From Meloidogyne chitwoodi (Eukaryota > Nematoda > Chromadorea > Rhabditida > Meloidogynidae): 64,000 nucleotides of DNA. Where the stretch lies: NCBI GenBank assembly GCA_015183035.1, contig JACZZP010000001.1, positions 434,001 through 498,000 of the forward strand, written 5' to 3'. The notes below the pieces were generated by a model. It was not told the DNA's origin. It worked only from the letters and a program-made list of their open reading frames with translations, and ran no database searches. Positions 1-12,274 of this stretch are shown piece after piece (position 1 is the first letter of the stretch; each line of letters starts with the position of its first letter). The translations under genes were made by a program, and so were the position numbers.

Positions 1-3000
1 AGTAAAGGAATGCTATGATTGGTTAAACGATGAAATAGTAAATGAAGAAGAGAAAAATGAACTTGAAACATTACATGAAAAGAATCATACAAAATGTCAT
101 GAAAAGATGCACGAATATTTAAATAGAGTGGAGAAAGAAAAGAGAGAACAGATAGAAGCAAAACTTCCCTTTTGTGAACATGTTTGGTATGGGCAGACAC
201 ATAAACACGAACATCCGGAAAAACTTTCCGGAAACGAAAAGGGGGGAAATAATAAAGAAAATGCTGCAAGTGAAAATGTTGGAGAGGGAGAGAAAGAGAA
301 TACTGTAGGAGAGAAGGCGGCAGAAGAAAAGAAAGAGTGTGGTTAGTTTTTCTTTATTTGTTTAAGTTTCATTTCTTTTAAACTTAAAGCTTCTGGTTTT
401 TTTAATCCGCCCGAGTGTTCACCCTGTGATTGTGATTCTTCTGGTGCAATTAACAATGAATGTAATTTTACAACTGGGCAATGTCAATGTAAATCTGGTC
501 TTTCTGGTAGACGTTGTGAACAACAATCTCATCATCATATTAAAAAGCGATGGGTAATTTAAAAAAAAAATTTTTTTTGCTTCACTAAAGTTTTTTTAAT
601 TTTGCTTCAAAAAAATTTTTTATTTTTTTATTTGCTTCACTAAAGTTTTTTTAATTTTGCTTCAAAAAAATTTTTTTCTAATTTTGTTGCTTCAATATTT
701 TCAAATTTAGACCCACCGCCATCGTCGTCACGACCACTTTTCCGAAGACGACGGGGTCCATGAACACAACGAACTTGAAGATTATTTACGTACACATCTC
801 TCATGGCTAACAGATGACCAAAAGACTGAGATACGTTCACTTAAAGCAGAGGGCGCAGGAAAAGAATCTTTGCGTTCAAAAGTAATGCAATATTTGGAAC
901 AAAGTACTGGAGAACAAAGAATTGAAGCATTAAAACAATTAGCTAGTGGATGTAAAGAATTATTACGTAGAATATTTGGAAATGAAGCAGCTGAGGAGAT
1001 AAAACAATTAAAGGAGAGTGGAACGACTTTTGAGGAGTTGGAAGTAAAAATTGGAAAAATGACTGAAACTTTGGATAGTGAAGAGAAGAAGAAAAAAGTA
1101 TGTGAAACAAGAAAATATTATTAACTTTTTATATTTTTAAGGCCAAAGAATATGGCCCCCCCTGTAAAAGAATTTTTGCATTGAGTATGTCACCCCCTCA
1201 GACAACCACCCGTCGCCGTAGAGAAGAAAAATCAAAACAAATTGAACTTTTAGAAAAATCTTTAAAAACACATTTATCTTGGCTAAGTGATGAACAAAAA
1301 GCTGAATTAAAATCTGATGTTGTTGCAGGAAAAACAAGGAGTGAAACAAAGGATAAAGTAATGAAATGGTTTGATGAAATTAGTGAAGAAACTGAAAAGG
1401 AAAAAGCTAAGGAATTGCTACAAGGGGGATGTAGAGAATTAATTAAAGAGGTGAAAAAATATTTAAAATTGTGAGAAATTTTTAAAATGAATTCGACATT
1501 TAGAAATTGAAATTTTCAAAATACTAAACAAAAAATTTCCCAAAATTTTCAAATTTATTAATTATTTTTAAGCTTCTCGGCGAAGAAGCAGCAATCAAAT
1601 TGAAGCAAATGCGCGAGAGTGGTGCTACATCAGAAGTCTTAGCTACTGAAACCGGTAAATTATTGGGAGAATTAAAAGATGAAGCAAAAAAGGAAAAGGC
1701 AGCAATATACACTGCAGCATGTAAAAAAATATTTGGAATTGATAAAAATTCAAGAAAAAGAAGAGATCATCATCATCACCATGAAGGGGGAGGGCATAGT
1801 TTAGACGATTATTTTAAAACACATTTAAGTTGGTTAGACGATAAACAACGTGAACAACTTAAAACAATGAAGGCAGAAGGGAAAAGTCGTGAGGATATGC
1901 AGAAAAAGGTTAAAATTAATTAAATCAGAAAAACTAAAAGATAAATTCTGGTGGTAAAACTTAAGTTTGTAATTTTTATAAAGTTGAAACTTAAGTTTGT
2001 AATTTTTATAAACTTGAAACTTAAGTTTGTAATTTTTATAAACTTGAAACTTAAGTTTGTAATTCTAATAAACTTGAAACTTATGTTTGTAATTCTAATA
2101 AACTTGAACAAGCAACTAGGAGCAAAATATTGTAAAGTAATCATTTAAAAATCAGAATTTAATTTACTTAAGATTACAATTTTACAAATGTCAAATACTT
2201 TCTGCAAATCAGAATTGCAAACTTAAGTTTTATAATCAGAATTTTCAGTAATCTCTATATATAAGAAATAATTAATATATTCAACTTTTAAAAGGTAATG
2301 GAATGGTTTGACACATTAGAAGGGGATTCAAAAAACAAAGCATTACAACTATTACAAACTGGATGTTTTCAACTATTAAAAATAACACTAGGAGACGACA
2401 AAGCTATTGAAGTAAAACAAATGAAAGAATCAGGAACTGATGTAAATAAAATTGCTGAAAAAATACAAGAATGGATGGGCAATTTAAATGAAAATAGTCA
2501 TTTAAAAAAATTGGCATTAGAGTATAGACCTATTTGTAGAAAACTTTTTGGTGTTAAAGAAGAAAATGATAAACCTGTCGGAAGAAAAAGGCGTTCTTGG
2601 GGAGATGATATTTATAGAGAAAAACCTAAAAATAGGAGGAGATATGAAGAAGATGAAGAAGTTGAAGTTGATGATACTGATGAGTATAAAAACCCTAAAG
2701 TCTTAAATATTGAAGACTCTGAAAATGAAATAAGGTCAGTGTTTACTCCCTATTCCAATAAATTATGTCTTAAAAATTATATGAGAAATTATAATAAATT
2801 CTATATTTTTAGCAATACCGAAGATGGTACTGATGAACAACATGACCTTGGCAATGAACACCTTAACGCACACCGCACATGGTTAACTCCTACCCAAAAG
2901 CGTCATTTAAAACGAATGCGTGAAAAAGGTCATGAAAGTCATGAGATACATGATAAAATAAATGAATATCATGAAACCTCTCCAGAGGAGGTTAAGGTAC

Positions 3001-4320
3001 TAAAAAAACTATTTTTTGAAATTTTGGAAATTTCTTTATTAAAAAATTCTTTTTTATAATTTAATATTGTACAGAGAACTGCTCAGGGTATACTTAAAAG
3101 AGGATGTGAATCTGTCTTGCAACGCTTATTCGGAGAATATATTGCCGAAGAAATAATTGAAGCACGTGAACATGGTGCTTCAAAAGCTGAATTAGATGAG
3201 AAAATTAACACTGCTTTAGGACATATCCACAACCCTAAAAAAAGAAAAGAAGCTAGTCGTTTTGCTGCTACTTGTCGTAGAATATTTACAATGGTTTTTA
3301 AATAATTAAAAATAAATTTTTTAAATTTAAGATTGAGCGTCGCCGCCGTTCGGCTGCTGCCCTTGCTTTATCAGACGGACAAACCTTGGATGAACTTTTC
3401 GATTCTTATTTAAGTTGGCTTACTTTAGCACAACAAGAAGAATTGAGGAGAATTCAGAATGAAGGTTTTGGACGAACTGAAATTCAGAAAAAAGTTCTTG
3501 AATGGTTGACAGAGTTGACTGGCAGTGAACGAAATGAAGCAACTAAGCAATTGAGAGAAGGGTAAAACTTTTTTCTAGTGTCTAAGTTTAATTTTTATTC
3601 TGATTTTAATGTTTAATTTTTATTCTGATTTGAAGTTTAATTCTTATTCTGATTTTAAGTTTAATTTTTATTCTGATTTGAAGTTTAATTCTTATTCTGA
3701 TTTTAAGTTTAATTTTTATTCTGATTTTAAGTTTAATTCTTATTCTGATTTTAAGTTTAATTTTTATTCTGATTTGAAGTTTAATTCTTATTCTGATTTT
3801 AAGTTTAATTCTTATTCTGATTTTAAGTTTAATTCTTATTCTGATTTTAAGTTTAATTTTTATTCTGATTTGAAGTTTAATTCTTATTCTGATTTTAAGT
3901 TTAATTTTTATTCTGATTTTAAGTTTAATTCTTATTCTGATTTTAAGTTTAATTTTTATTCTGATTTGAAGTTTAATTCTTATTCTGATTTTAAGTTTAA
4001 TTCTTATTCTGATTTTAAGTTTAATTCTTATTCTGATTTTAAGTTTAATTTTTATTCTTATTTTTATGTTTAATTTTTTACAAAAATATTATTTTAGTTG
4101 TACTATTCTTCTCTACAAAGTTTATGGAGGTGATAGCACTAATGAATTAATAAAGATGAAAAATGAGGGTTTTACAGAACACGAAATTTTCTTAAAATTA
4201 TCAGAATTAAATAAATCACTTAATGAAGAACAAAAGTTGGTCAAATCTAAAGAATTTGGACCTATTTGTGGACAATTTTTGGTGGCACATATGTTGGTAC
4301 CTCGAATAATTGAAATTTAA
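1..4320 (+). CDS. Nematode polyprotein allergen (NPA), 5'-partial, 10 exons seen
   Basis: NPA proteins are secreted, furin-cut tandem helical units that bind fatty acids and retinoids. Exons deduced: 1-341, 390-553, 711-1097, 1142-1450, 1573-1908, 2295-2734, 2813-2996, 3075-3293, 3332-3561, 4098-4320; all GT-AG, all phases agree. Each unit has the family pattern: a THLSWL-type Trp motif, a GC(R/K)ELL Cys, a long helix with MKESG, and a C(K/R)(K/R)IF Cys that would pair with the first. Basic junctions (RKRR, GRKRRS, TRRRR, ERRRR) separate units. I see one divergent partial unit at the start and five later units. Exon 2 is not NPA but a laminin-EGF-like module. The 5' end with the signal peptide is outside the window. 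The last unit ends with a hydrophobic tail instead of a cleavage site. The family call is strong; the ligand is not shown here. Confidence 0.9.
390..553 (+). other. Exon coding a laminin-type EGF module inside NPA
   Basis: The exon reads [18 protein letters not shown], then a Cys-rich stretch with [15 protein letters not shown], ending in HHHIKKRW. The CxC, GxCxC and GxxC spacing is that of a laminin EGF-like domain, slightly short. It lies between a charged, His/Glu-rich linker (exon 1) and the first full NPA unit, and is followed by a basic site, so it may be released as a separate peptide. Confidence 0.7.
1950..2115 (+). repeat. Tandem repeat in NPA intron (about 36 bp x 4-5)
   Basis: Repeated units of the type AACTTAAGTTTGTAATTTTT followed by ATAAACTTG lie in the intron between the exons ending at 1908 and starting at 2295. 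They are open in several frames, which makes false ORFs, but splice phases show they are intronic. Confidence 0.85.
3590..4075 (+). repeat. Tandem repeat in the last NPA intron (24 bp, about 20 copies)
   Basis: About twenty 24-bp units alternate between TTTAAGTTTAATTCTTATTC and a variant with TTTGAAG and TTTTTATTC. The array fills most of the intron 3562-4097. The unit is a multiple of three without stops, so it gives a 154-codon artefactual frame. The two variants alternate in blocks, suggesting higher-order duplication. Confidence 0.9.
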
Positions 4321-4850
4321 AATAAATAAATAAATTACGAAATAACTTAAAAAATAAGATTTATTTTAATTAATTAATATAAGCTTTTATTAAAAGCATT
4401 TTAATATTTAATTTAATTTTTTAATAATTTTATAATTACACAAATATTCATTTTTTTGGGTCGGAAATTTTTAATTTAATTTTTTAGAATTAATTACATA
4501 TTTGTTTCAATTTCCGACCTAAAAATATATTTAAATTACCGCACTTAATTTTTTATAAAAAATTACAATAAAAATAAATTTACCACATATTTTCCCCTGA
4601 AAAAAGCTCAAAATGTGTTAAAAAAAATTATTTTATTGCCTTAATAAATTTAAAATTTTTTTAATTCCTTTCTACTATTTTATTTGCACGAGAACACATA
4701 TTTTACCTAAACACACATCAAACATTAAAAAATAAAAAAATACAAAAATAAATAAAAAAAGGAATTTATTAGTAAGAATATGAGTAAAAATATTAGTAAA
4801 AATTATTAGCGCATTATTTATGATGATATAAATATTTTTTTCTTTCTTTT
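4321..4850. other. Intergenic, AT-rich, no gene seen
   Basis: Between the NPA stop and the first defensin-like gene I see only A/T-rich sequence. It includes an imperfect inverted pair around GGTCGGAAATT and AATTTCCGACC (about 4459-4518), which could form a weak hairpin near the 3' end of NPA. Confidence 0.5.
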
Positions 4851-4853
4851 ACC

Positions 4854-4862
4854 CTATAAAAG
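4854..4862 (+). promoter_or_regulatory. TATA box of defensin-like gene 1
   Basis: CTATAAAAG lies about 70 bp upstream of the ATG at 4932, in the same sequence style as the TATA boxes of the neighbouring F-box genes. Confidence 0.6.
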
Positions 4863-4931
4863 TGGGATAAATTGTTTTCATTTTTAACAAAAAATATTTA
4901 AAAAATAAAATAATTATTTAAAATAAAAAAT

Positions 4932-5358
4932 ATGAAATTTAATATATTTTTATTAATTTCTACTTTTTTTATTATTTCAATAATTAATTTAAATAATAAT
5001 AATGGAGGAGGTGTTTTAGCCGATGTTTTAAGTGCAACATTTAGAAGTTTGTTTAATTAATTTTGAATTTTTTAAAATTTTTTAAGGTTTGAAATTTCTA
5101 TTTTTTAATTTAAAATTTAATTAAATTTAAAAAAAAAATTTAATTAGAAATGCACCTAAAGGAATTGGCTCTAGTGTTCTTATAACGAGAGTCAAGTGAA
5201 TAACTCCGAATAATTCCGAGTAAAAAAATTTTTAAAAAATTATTTTTAAAGGTTTATGCATTGTTGGACGTAATAAAGAATGCGACAATAAATGCAAAAA
5301 TGAAGGTCACAAAAATGGTCATTGTAGTAGTATGCTACAATGTTGGTGTAAACACTAA
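4932..5358 (+). CDS. Defensin-like secreted Cys-rich peptide 1 (CS-alpha-beta spacing)
   Basis: Two exons (4932-5046 and 5252-5358) give 73 aa. Exon 1 is a signal peptide: MKFNIFLLISTFF, then an Asn/Gly stretch ending VLADV. Exon 2 carries the mature core with six Cys: C-x7-C-x3-C-x9-C-x5-C-x-C (CDNKC, KNGHC and CWC are visible). This matches the cysteine-stabilised alpha-beta pattern of invertebrate defensins, including the NG-H-C element where a gamma-core is expected. A likely role is antimicrobial or, in a plant parasite, a small secreted effector; both are inference. Its paralogues are at 13644 and 48823. The signal exon is more conserved among the three than the mature exon, as in fast-evolving host-interaction peptides. 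The splice join was chosen because it keeps the frame. Confidence 0.75.
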
Positions 5359-6247
5359 AATATATTTTTTTAAAATTAATTTAATGATTTAATTAATATT
5401 AATTATTTAAAAAATATTTATTTATTTTTAAATTAAATTAAATTGTTATAACCAAAGATTTGTGTATTTCCTATTTTTTCTATTAAATAAATATATTTTC
5501 TCTTATATTTTACTCAATATTATTAAATAATTTTTAATTTATTAGAGTGTTTTTTTTTTGAATAAATTAAAAATAATTTGATTTACTCAAAAAGTAAAGA
5601 GTAGATAAATTTTGAAAGAACTTCAATGGCAACAAAATAACACTAAACTATAACTAATGGCACTGAAACGACCAAAAACATTTAACTAATTGATGGCACT
5701 GAAACGACCATAAACATTTAACTAACTAATGACATTGAAACGACCATAAACATTTAACTAACTAATGGCACTGAAACGACCATAAACATTTAACTAATGT
5801 ACAACAAAAATTTATATAAAAAAAAAAACCTTTTCTTTTACAAATATTTATTCTTTTAAATAAAACAATTTTTAATAGAACGAGAAGCTCTTTAAAATAA
5901 AACAATTTAAAGATAGAGAAGCTTTAATAGAAGACGCTTCCTCTAATAGAAAACGCTACAAAAAATGAGGTAAAAGCCATGCTTATATATATGTAATTGT
6001 GGGCGTGTGGTGAGTAAATGATCAAACATTTTTCTAGAAAAAATGTAAAAAAAGGGGTGTGATTTTAACATAAAAAAGATGAAACAGGAAAAAGGAATTT
6101 GAAAGTACATCTTTCAAAAGAAATGATTCATAAAATAAAAAAATAAAATAAATATCTTTATTAAAAAAGTCGCCTTTCGCGACAACTAACTAATGGCACT
6201 GAAACGACCAAAAAATACACAAACATTTATCGATGAAATAAATAAAT
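5359..6247. other. Intergenic region with GGCACTGAAACGACC repeats
   Basis: No gene seen. It holds the short tandem array at 5655-5790, an isolated further copy of the same motif at about 6192-6207, and A/T-rich filler. Confidence 0.6.
5655..5790 (+). repeat. Tandem repeat, about 36 bp x 4, with GGCACTGAAACGACC
   Basis: Four units have the form ACTAATGGCACTGAAACGAC followed by CA(T/A)AAACATTTAACTA. The core recurs singly and in both orientations elsewhere in the window (about 6192, 7650, 31840, 35465, 50120, 58485) and is part of the long element at 31238-36141. Confidence 0.85.
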
Positions 6248-7447
6248 TTATTTGATTCGAATAATTTCAATGGATTCAAAAATATATTCTCCTGGAAATT
6301 CTTCATTTGTTCTAAAGTTCCAAAAAACTGAAAACATCAATTTAGGATCATAAATATTTGTAATTTTATAATGTTTGTTTACATCGTTATCTTCACTCAT
6401 TTCAACTCCTCTGACAATTAACCCAAAACGAGAAAACTCATCACCATCAAATTTAATATTAGCCACTATTTTTGCTAAATTTGTTGATGTTTCTAGATGC
6501 TGAAATATTTAAATTAATTTTTTTATAAAATTATCTTTTAATTCTATTAATTTACGTTTATAAGATTGTTGTAAAGTACAATTTGATTATCATAACTAAG
6601 TTCATCAAAAGTAACTTGAGGAAATCTATAACCTTCATTTAACAATAATTCTAATAAATAATTGATGTTTTCCTCTGTGATGCTTCTGCATCGGAGTCCT
6701 ATTTCAAGACTTTCACTAATAAATAAACGATCAAAAGTAAAGTTCCAAGCATCAATATTTCGATTATTAAAATAAATTGAAGCACCTTGACATTTAAATT
6801 TTAATTTATTAATTTCTTCATTATCAAAGAGTAATTTAATCATTTCTGGATTGAAAACATAATTTTCAAAGTTCATGTAATCAAAAACACAGCGAAAGAT
6901 TTGCTCAAACCAGTAACGAACAATTTTCAATTCATCGATGTTTTTTGGAATTAATGGCAATTTCAAATTAAAAGTCTTTTTCGGTTTGCCTTCTACTATA
7001 AAATAATAAAGAAATTAATTTATAAATTTGAATAAAAAAATATTCAAATTACCTTCTCTTAAAACAATCAAAGGTTCAACGTTATCATTAGAAACATATA
7101 AGTTTAGAATATTTTGTACAAAGGTAGGAATTTGTTTGTCCAAAGAAGACAGCCACTAAAAAATATTTAAAAATAAAATTTAATAAAAAGACAACCTTTT
7201 CCTGAAGATGATTACTCAGAGGACAATTGATTGCTTCATTGTCTTTTTTGAAAAAAATCATTTCTTCCTTTTGGTAAAAAATGTTTAAATTTCCAACAAA
7301 CAGTCCAAATTTTTTGTGAGCCAATTCATCTTCGTATTTATTGATAAAATAACAAAAATGTTGACTGGTTTGTTTAATTTTGATCAATTCATCAAAGTTG
7401 AGATTTTTGAGAATTAAAAGTTGAATTTCTGCAGGCAAATATTCCAT
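6248..7447 (-). CDS. F-box protein, subfamily A (A1)
   Basis: Four exons, 7447-7196, 7155-7053, 6995-6556 and 6499-6248, give 348 codons with all phases in register, so this copy serves as the family model. Residues about 1-45 are an F-box (MEYLPAEIQLLILKNL, then Leu-rich helix, F-INKYEDEL), which normally binds Skp1 in an SCF ubiquitin ligase. Exon 2 starts WLSSLDKQIP. Exon 3 carries the family's middle module (KLPLIPKNIDELKI, RYW, CVFD, FNPEMIKLLFD, GYRIPQV, LYNNLINV). The last exon has the C-terminal module (GLIVRGVEMSE, HYKITNIYDPK). No known substrate-binding repeat (LRR, WD40, kelch) is evident, so the target is unknown. An intact TATA box is about 95 bp upstream. Confidence 0.85.
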
Positions 7448-7541
7448 AATTAAAAATAGAAAAGAAAATATTTAATAAAATACGTAATGGGAATACAAAT
7501 AAGAATGGAGTTAAATAAGCTTATTTAATCTAACTCTATTT

Positions 7542-7551
7542 CTTTTATAGG
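7542..7551 (-). promoter_or_regulatory. TATA box of A1
   Basis: CCTATAAAAG on the minus strand, about 95 bp upstream of the A1 ATG; followed by AGAAATAGAGTT as in other A genes. Confidence 0.6.
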
Positions 7552-7824
7552 AAAGTTGGTAGCGATGAAAGAGCAATTGTTAGTTCATTAAAACGCCAGA
7601 CAAAAAATAAAAGGTTAGTTTGTGGAATTATCTTAATAGCGCTGAAACGACCAAAAGTAAATGGTGGCACTGAAACGTATTTTACTGAAATGTAGTTCAA
7701 TTCTTCTTTTTCATTTAAGTTTAGATAATTACCTAATTTATATTTATTTAATTTTAGATTTTATTTTCATTTGATTTTTGTTTTTATTTATAAATTTTAA
7801 TTCTTAGCTCAAAAGATTAAAAAA

Positions 7825-9014
7825 ATGGAATATTTACCAGCAGAAATTCAACTTAAAATTCTCAAAAATCTCAACTTTGATGAATTGATTAAAATTAAAC
7901 AAACTAATCGACATTTTTATGATTTTATTAATAAATATGAAAAAAGTTTGGCTCGTAAAAGATTCAATAGACTCTCCTTTGTAATTTTAGTTTGTTTTTT
8001 TTTAATTTATTTTATTAATTAAGACGTTTGGAACTGATAAAATGCAAAAATTTGAATTAATCGATTTTCCTTTGCGTATCCATCTTCAGAGAAAGGTATA
8101 AGACATTTTTATTGAAATCTTTGAAATTAACTTTTCAGTGGTTGTTTGCTGTGAATAAAAAAATTCCTACAATGATTGGGGTATTTCTTTAGTTCCGCTT
8201 AATTTTTCTAAAAATTTTAGGACATTGTTCCTTACCAAGATGTTGCTTTGCACTTTTTTCCAGAAAGTAATTTAAGTTGTTTAATTAATATATTTATTAT
8301 TTAATAGAAGGATCGAATAAAAAGGATTATTCTTTGAAATTGCCATTAATTCCTAGAAACATCGAGGAATTAAAAATTTTTCGTTATTGGTTGCTCAAGA
8401 TCGTCCGCTGTGTCTTTGATGATATTCGCTTTAATTATATTTTCAATCCAGAGATGTTTAAATTACTTTTCGATAGGGAAGAAATTAGTAAATTAAAATT
8501 TAATTGTAAGAGGGCTTCTATTTTCTTTAAAAATCAAAATATTGATGCTTTTAAATTTACTTTTGATCGTTTGATTATTGGTGAAGATCTTAGGATAATT
8601 TTTAAATCTTACCCAACTACAAGAAAAGGAAACAACATTTTATTTAAATTATTGTCAAACGCAGGTGATAGAATTAATAAGGTCAAGCTTGTCCTTGTAC
8701 TTAACCCAGCTATACTCTACAATCTTATAAATGTAAGAACGATATTATGATAATTTATAAATTTAAAAATTTAGCATATAGAAACGTCAAAAGATTTATC
8801 AAAAATGGTCGCTAAAATTCAAATTAAGTGCATATATTTTCTTCGTTCTAAATTAATTATAAGAGGAGTTGAAATGAGTGAAAGCAACGATAAAGAAAAA
8901 TGTTATAAAATTACAAATATTAATGACTCTAAAATTATGTTTTTAATTAAATATTACTTTGAGTCAAGTGAAAGTGTTCACGTTGAATGCATTGAAATTA
9001 GTCGATTATATTGA
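7825..9014 (+). CDS. F-box protein, subfamily A (A2)
   Basis: Starts MEYLPAEIQLKILKNLNFDE with the F-box in exon 1, which ends at RLSF before a GTAATT donor. Further exons read FGTDKMQKFELIDFPLRIHL, then WLFAVNKKIPTM, then DIVPYQDVALHFF. The large middle exon (about 8309-8731; KLPLIPRNIEELKI, FNPEMFKLLFD, LYNLINV) and the last exon (about 8775-9014; KLIIRGVEMSESN, CYKITNINDSK) follow. It has two more introns than A1 because exons 1 and 2 are split. A TTCTTAG acceptor-like site lies 14 nt before the start region. I see no frameshift. The role as SCF substrate receptor is inferred from the F-box alone. Confidence 0.8.
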
Positions 9015-9174
9015 AATTTGTTTATTAAAATGATATCTCTTGTCTTTTAATATATTATTTGATGGTGTTTTACCAAACAATTTATTTTTGTTAAAAAAAT
9101 AAAACATTTTACAACAAATTTTTAAGGAATTAAAAATTAAATATTCTAAACTTTTTTTAATGTTTTTAAAAAAG

Positions 9175-9183
9175 GTATAAAAG
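9175..9183 (+). promoter_or_regulatory. TATA box of A3, AGTATAAAAGCAG-type core promoter
   Basis: GTATAAAAGCAGTCATTTTT is nearly the same as the sequence at 29694 (before A8) and similar to that at 35152 inside the long transposon. Confidence 0.6.
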
Positions 9184-9360
9184 CAGTCATTTTTTCTTTT
9201 ATTATTTTCTATGCTATTTTTCTTTCTCCTATTTCTCCAACTTTTGTATTAAATTCTTTAGGCAAATTTAGCTAATTAATTAATTTCGATTAATTTTACA
9301 TTTTTCATCTTATTTTTGTTTATAAATTTTAATTTTTAGTTTAAAAATTAAAAAATAATA

Positions 9361-10532
9361 ATGGAATATTTGCCTGCAGAAATTCAACTTAAAATTCTCC
9401 AAAATCTCAACTATGCTCAATTAAATTCGTTTAAACAAACCAGTCAACATTTTCGCGACTTTATTAATAAATACGAAGGAAGTTTGGCTCGTAAAGGATT
9501 CTATAAACTCTCCTTTGTAAATTTAGTTTGTTTTTTAAATTTATTTTATAAATTAAGAGATTCGGAGTTTATGGGGAATCAAAATTTAAACCAATCATTC
9601 ATCCTTTGTATAAACATCTTCATGAGAAGGTTAGAATCATTTTATTTAAATTTTAATTTTTTGTTAAAATTTTTTAGTGGCTAGCTGCTTTGGACAAACA
9701 AATTCCTGTTTTTATTTTAAATAAAGAAATTTGTGACGAATATGTAACAAACCTTTATTTTGATAAAGGTGGAGTTTGTCTTCACTTTTAATTAAATTAA
9801 TATTTTATTATTTAATAGAAAGCATAGATAAAAGGTTTTATTGTTTGGGAATGCTCTTAAATCCTCAAAACATCAACCAATTTAGAAGAATGCGTTATTG
9901 GTTAATACAAGTCTTTCACTGTGTTTTTGAAGTTATTGACTTTAATCATTTTATTTTTAATCCAGAAATGGTTAAATTACTTTTTGATGATGAAGAAATT
10001 AAAAAATTAAAATTTAATTGTCAAAAGGTTTATATTCACTTTAATCAAGATGTTGATGTTTGGAACTTTACTTTGGATCATTTGGTTATTATCGAAGTTC
10101 TTATTATAATTTTTAAAGAAATTGACACTACAGAAGACGAAAACTACATTTTATTTAAATTATTGGTAAATGAAGGTTATAGAATTCCTGAGGTTCTCTT
10201 TCACTATCCAAATAATATAACTACGCTCTACAATCTTCTTATAAAAGTAAGAATTTTATTAGTATTTTTATAAATTAATTTAATTATTTTAGCATCTAGA
10301 AACTTCAAAAGATTTATCAAATATAGTGGCTAAAATTGAATTTAATTTCAAACATAAATACTACTCTCGTTATGAATTAATAATTAGGGGAGAAGTGAAT
10401 GAAAGCGACAATAAAAAATTTCTTTATAAAATTACAAATATTCATGACTCTAAAATGATTTTTTCAATTTTATGGAACTTCAAAAAGAAACGAAGCGATT
10501 TAATTAAATCTATTGAAATTGTTAAGATTTAA
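9361..10532 (+). CDS. F-box protein, subfamily A (A3)
   Basis: Five exons. F-box exon: MEYLPAEIQLKILQNLNY with SFKQTSQHFRDFINKYEG. It splices at GTAAAT to a short exon RFGVYGESKFKPIIHPLY, then WLAALDKQIPVFILNKEIC, then the middle module (YWLIQVFHCVFE, FNPEMVKLLFD, KLLVNEGYRIPEV). The last exon ends with ELIIRGEVNESDNKKFLYKI and SIEIVKI. Phases agree across the joins I checked. The C-terminal module has lost one residue before EV relative to the RGVEM consensus. It is 346 bp downstream of A2 on the same strand. Confidence 0.8.
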
Positions 10533-10957
10533 TAAATTGATGGGTGAAAATATTAAAGGATAACATTATTTTTTTATTGGCATTTCGATTTTTATTTATT
10601 TTTAAATTTCATTTTTGTTTTAATAAATTAGAAAATTGTTTATATTTTTTTCATTTGTAAAACTGATAATAATTTATATTTAATTAAATTTTCTATTTAT
10701 TTTAACTGTTATTTATTTTGTTTTGCCCGACAACATATTTTCAAATATTTAATGGAAGGACGCTCTAATTTTAATAAAAATGTCTAGTTTTTGGAAACCT
10801 TTTTTAATCTGAATTTTGGTCCACTTCTGAATATAGAAACCCTGAATATCTAATTAGCCTGAATTAAAAATTAAAATAAATAATTTAAATTGAATTAATA
10901 TAAATTTATTTAACTGATATAATTTTTAATTTTAGCTTTAAAAATTAAGAAAAAATA

Positions 10958-12274
10958 ATGGAATATTTGCCAGCAGAAATTCAACTTTTAATTCTCAAAA
11001 ATCTCGACTTTGATGAATTGATCAAAATAAAACAAATCAATCGACATTTTTATTATTTTATTAATAAATACAAAGATGAATTGGCTCCTAAAAGATTTAA
11101 ATCACTCTTTTTTATGGATTCAGCTTTTACGAGGGAAGAGAAAATTAATTTATTGTCTAATTCTCATGTGAAAGATATGACAAACAATTTTCTTTTGAGT
11201 GAACATCTTCAAAAAAAGGTTGACATTTTTATTTAATTTTAATTTTGTTTTTTATCTCATTTTTTAGTGGCAATCTGCTTTGAATAAACTAATTCCTGTT
11301 TTTATTTTAAATACAGGAATTTTTAGCAAAATCGAACCTTTAGTCTGTTTTAAAGAAGGTAAATATTAAATAACTTGGAAATTTTCTTAACTTTAAAAAA
11401 ATTGAATTTAAATTTATAAATTTATTTATTTATTAGAAGGATCGAAGAAAAAGGATTATTCTTTGAAATTTCCATTATTTCCTCAAAACATCGAGGAATT
11501 AAAAATTGTTCGTTATTGGTTAGAGCAAATGTTTCGCTGTGTTTTTGGATTTATTTTCTTTAAAGATTTTATTTTCAATCCAGAAATGATCGAAATGCTT
11601 TTTGATAATGAAGAAATTAAAAAATTAAAATTAAATTGTCAAAAGGCTTTTATTTTCTTTAATCAAAATATTAAAGCTTGGAAATTTAATTGTGATCGTT
11701 TTGTTGTCAACGAAGATCTTTTTATATTATTTTTAGACGACAGAAGAGAACAACAACAAAATATAGAGGAAGGAAACAATATTTTATTAGAATTATTGTT
11801 AAATGAAGGTTATAGAATTCCTCAAGTTATTTTGTTTTATCCTAATTTGAATCAAATTGAACTTTACAATAATCTTATAAATGTAAGTTTATTAAAAGAG
11901 TTTAAATTAAAGAATTTAATTTAAATATTCAGCATCTAGAAACTTCAACGGATTTATCAAAAATGGTAGCTAAAATTAAATTTAATTGCACAAACCACCA
12001 CTGGCGTCGTTCTAGATTAATTCCAAAAGGAATTGAAATGAGAGAAAGCAATAATACGAAAAAACATTATAAAATTACAAATATTTATGATCCTAAAATG
12101 ACGTTTTCAATTTTTTGGAACTTTATAGATGAAGACTTGGCTATGGTTCAGTTTATGAGTCCAATAAAAATTTATGAGTCCAATCAAATACTCTATGATT
12201 TTTCGTCAAGTACTCTATTTTTGAAAAATTTATTTCGGAGAAAAAATACAAACTATTTTATTCGTCTCGTCTAA
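10958..12274 (+). CDS. F-box protein, subfamily A (A4), C-terminus altered by an insertion
   Basis: Exons: F-box (MEYLPAEIQLLILKNLDFDE to NNFLLSEHLQKK), WQSALNKLIPVFILNTGIFS, the middle module from about 11437 (KFPLFPQNIEELKIV, FNPEMIEMLFD, LYNNLINV) and the last exon from about 11934 (MVAKIKFN, RLIPKGIEMRESN, HYKITNIYDPK, FIDED). After FIDED the frame enters a repeat (12151-12599) and stops at 12274 with about 45 foreign residues. The original ending is still readable beyond the insertion at 12605-12648 (DDLIEENSVEIIRIK, stop). The F-box and middle module look intact, so the gene may still make protein with a changed tail, or it may be a young pseudogene. Confidence 0.7.

Noticed and set aside
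3609..4073. 154-codon open frame with FNSYSDFK repeats
   Set aside because: It is the 24-bp tandem array within an NPA intron; flanking exons splice in phase around it.
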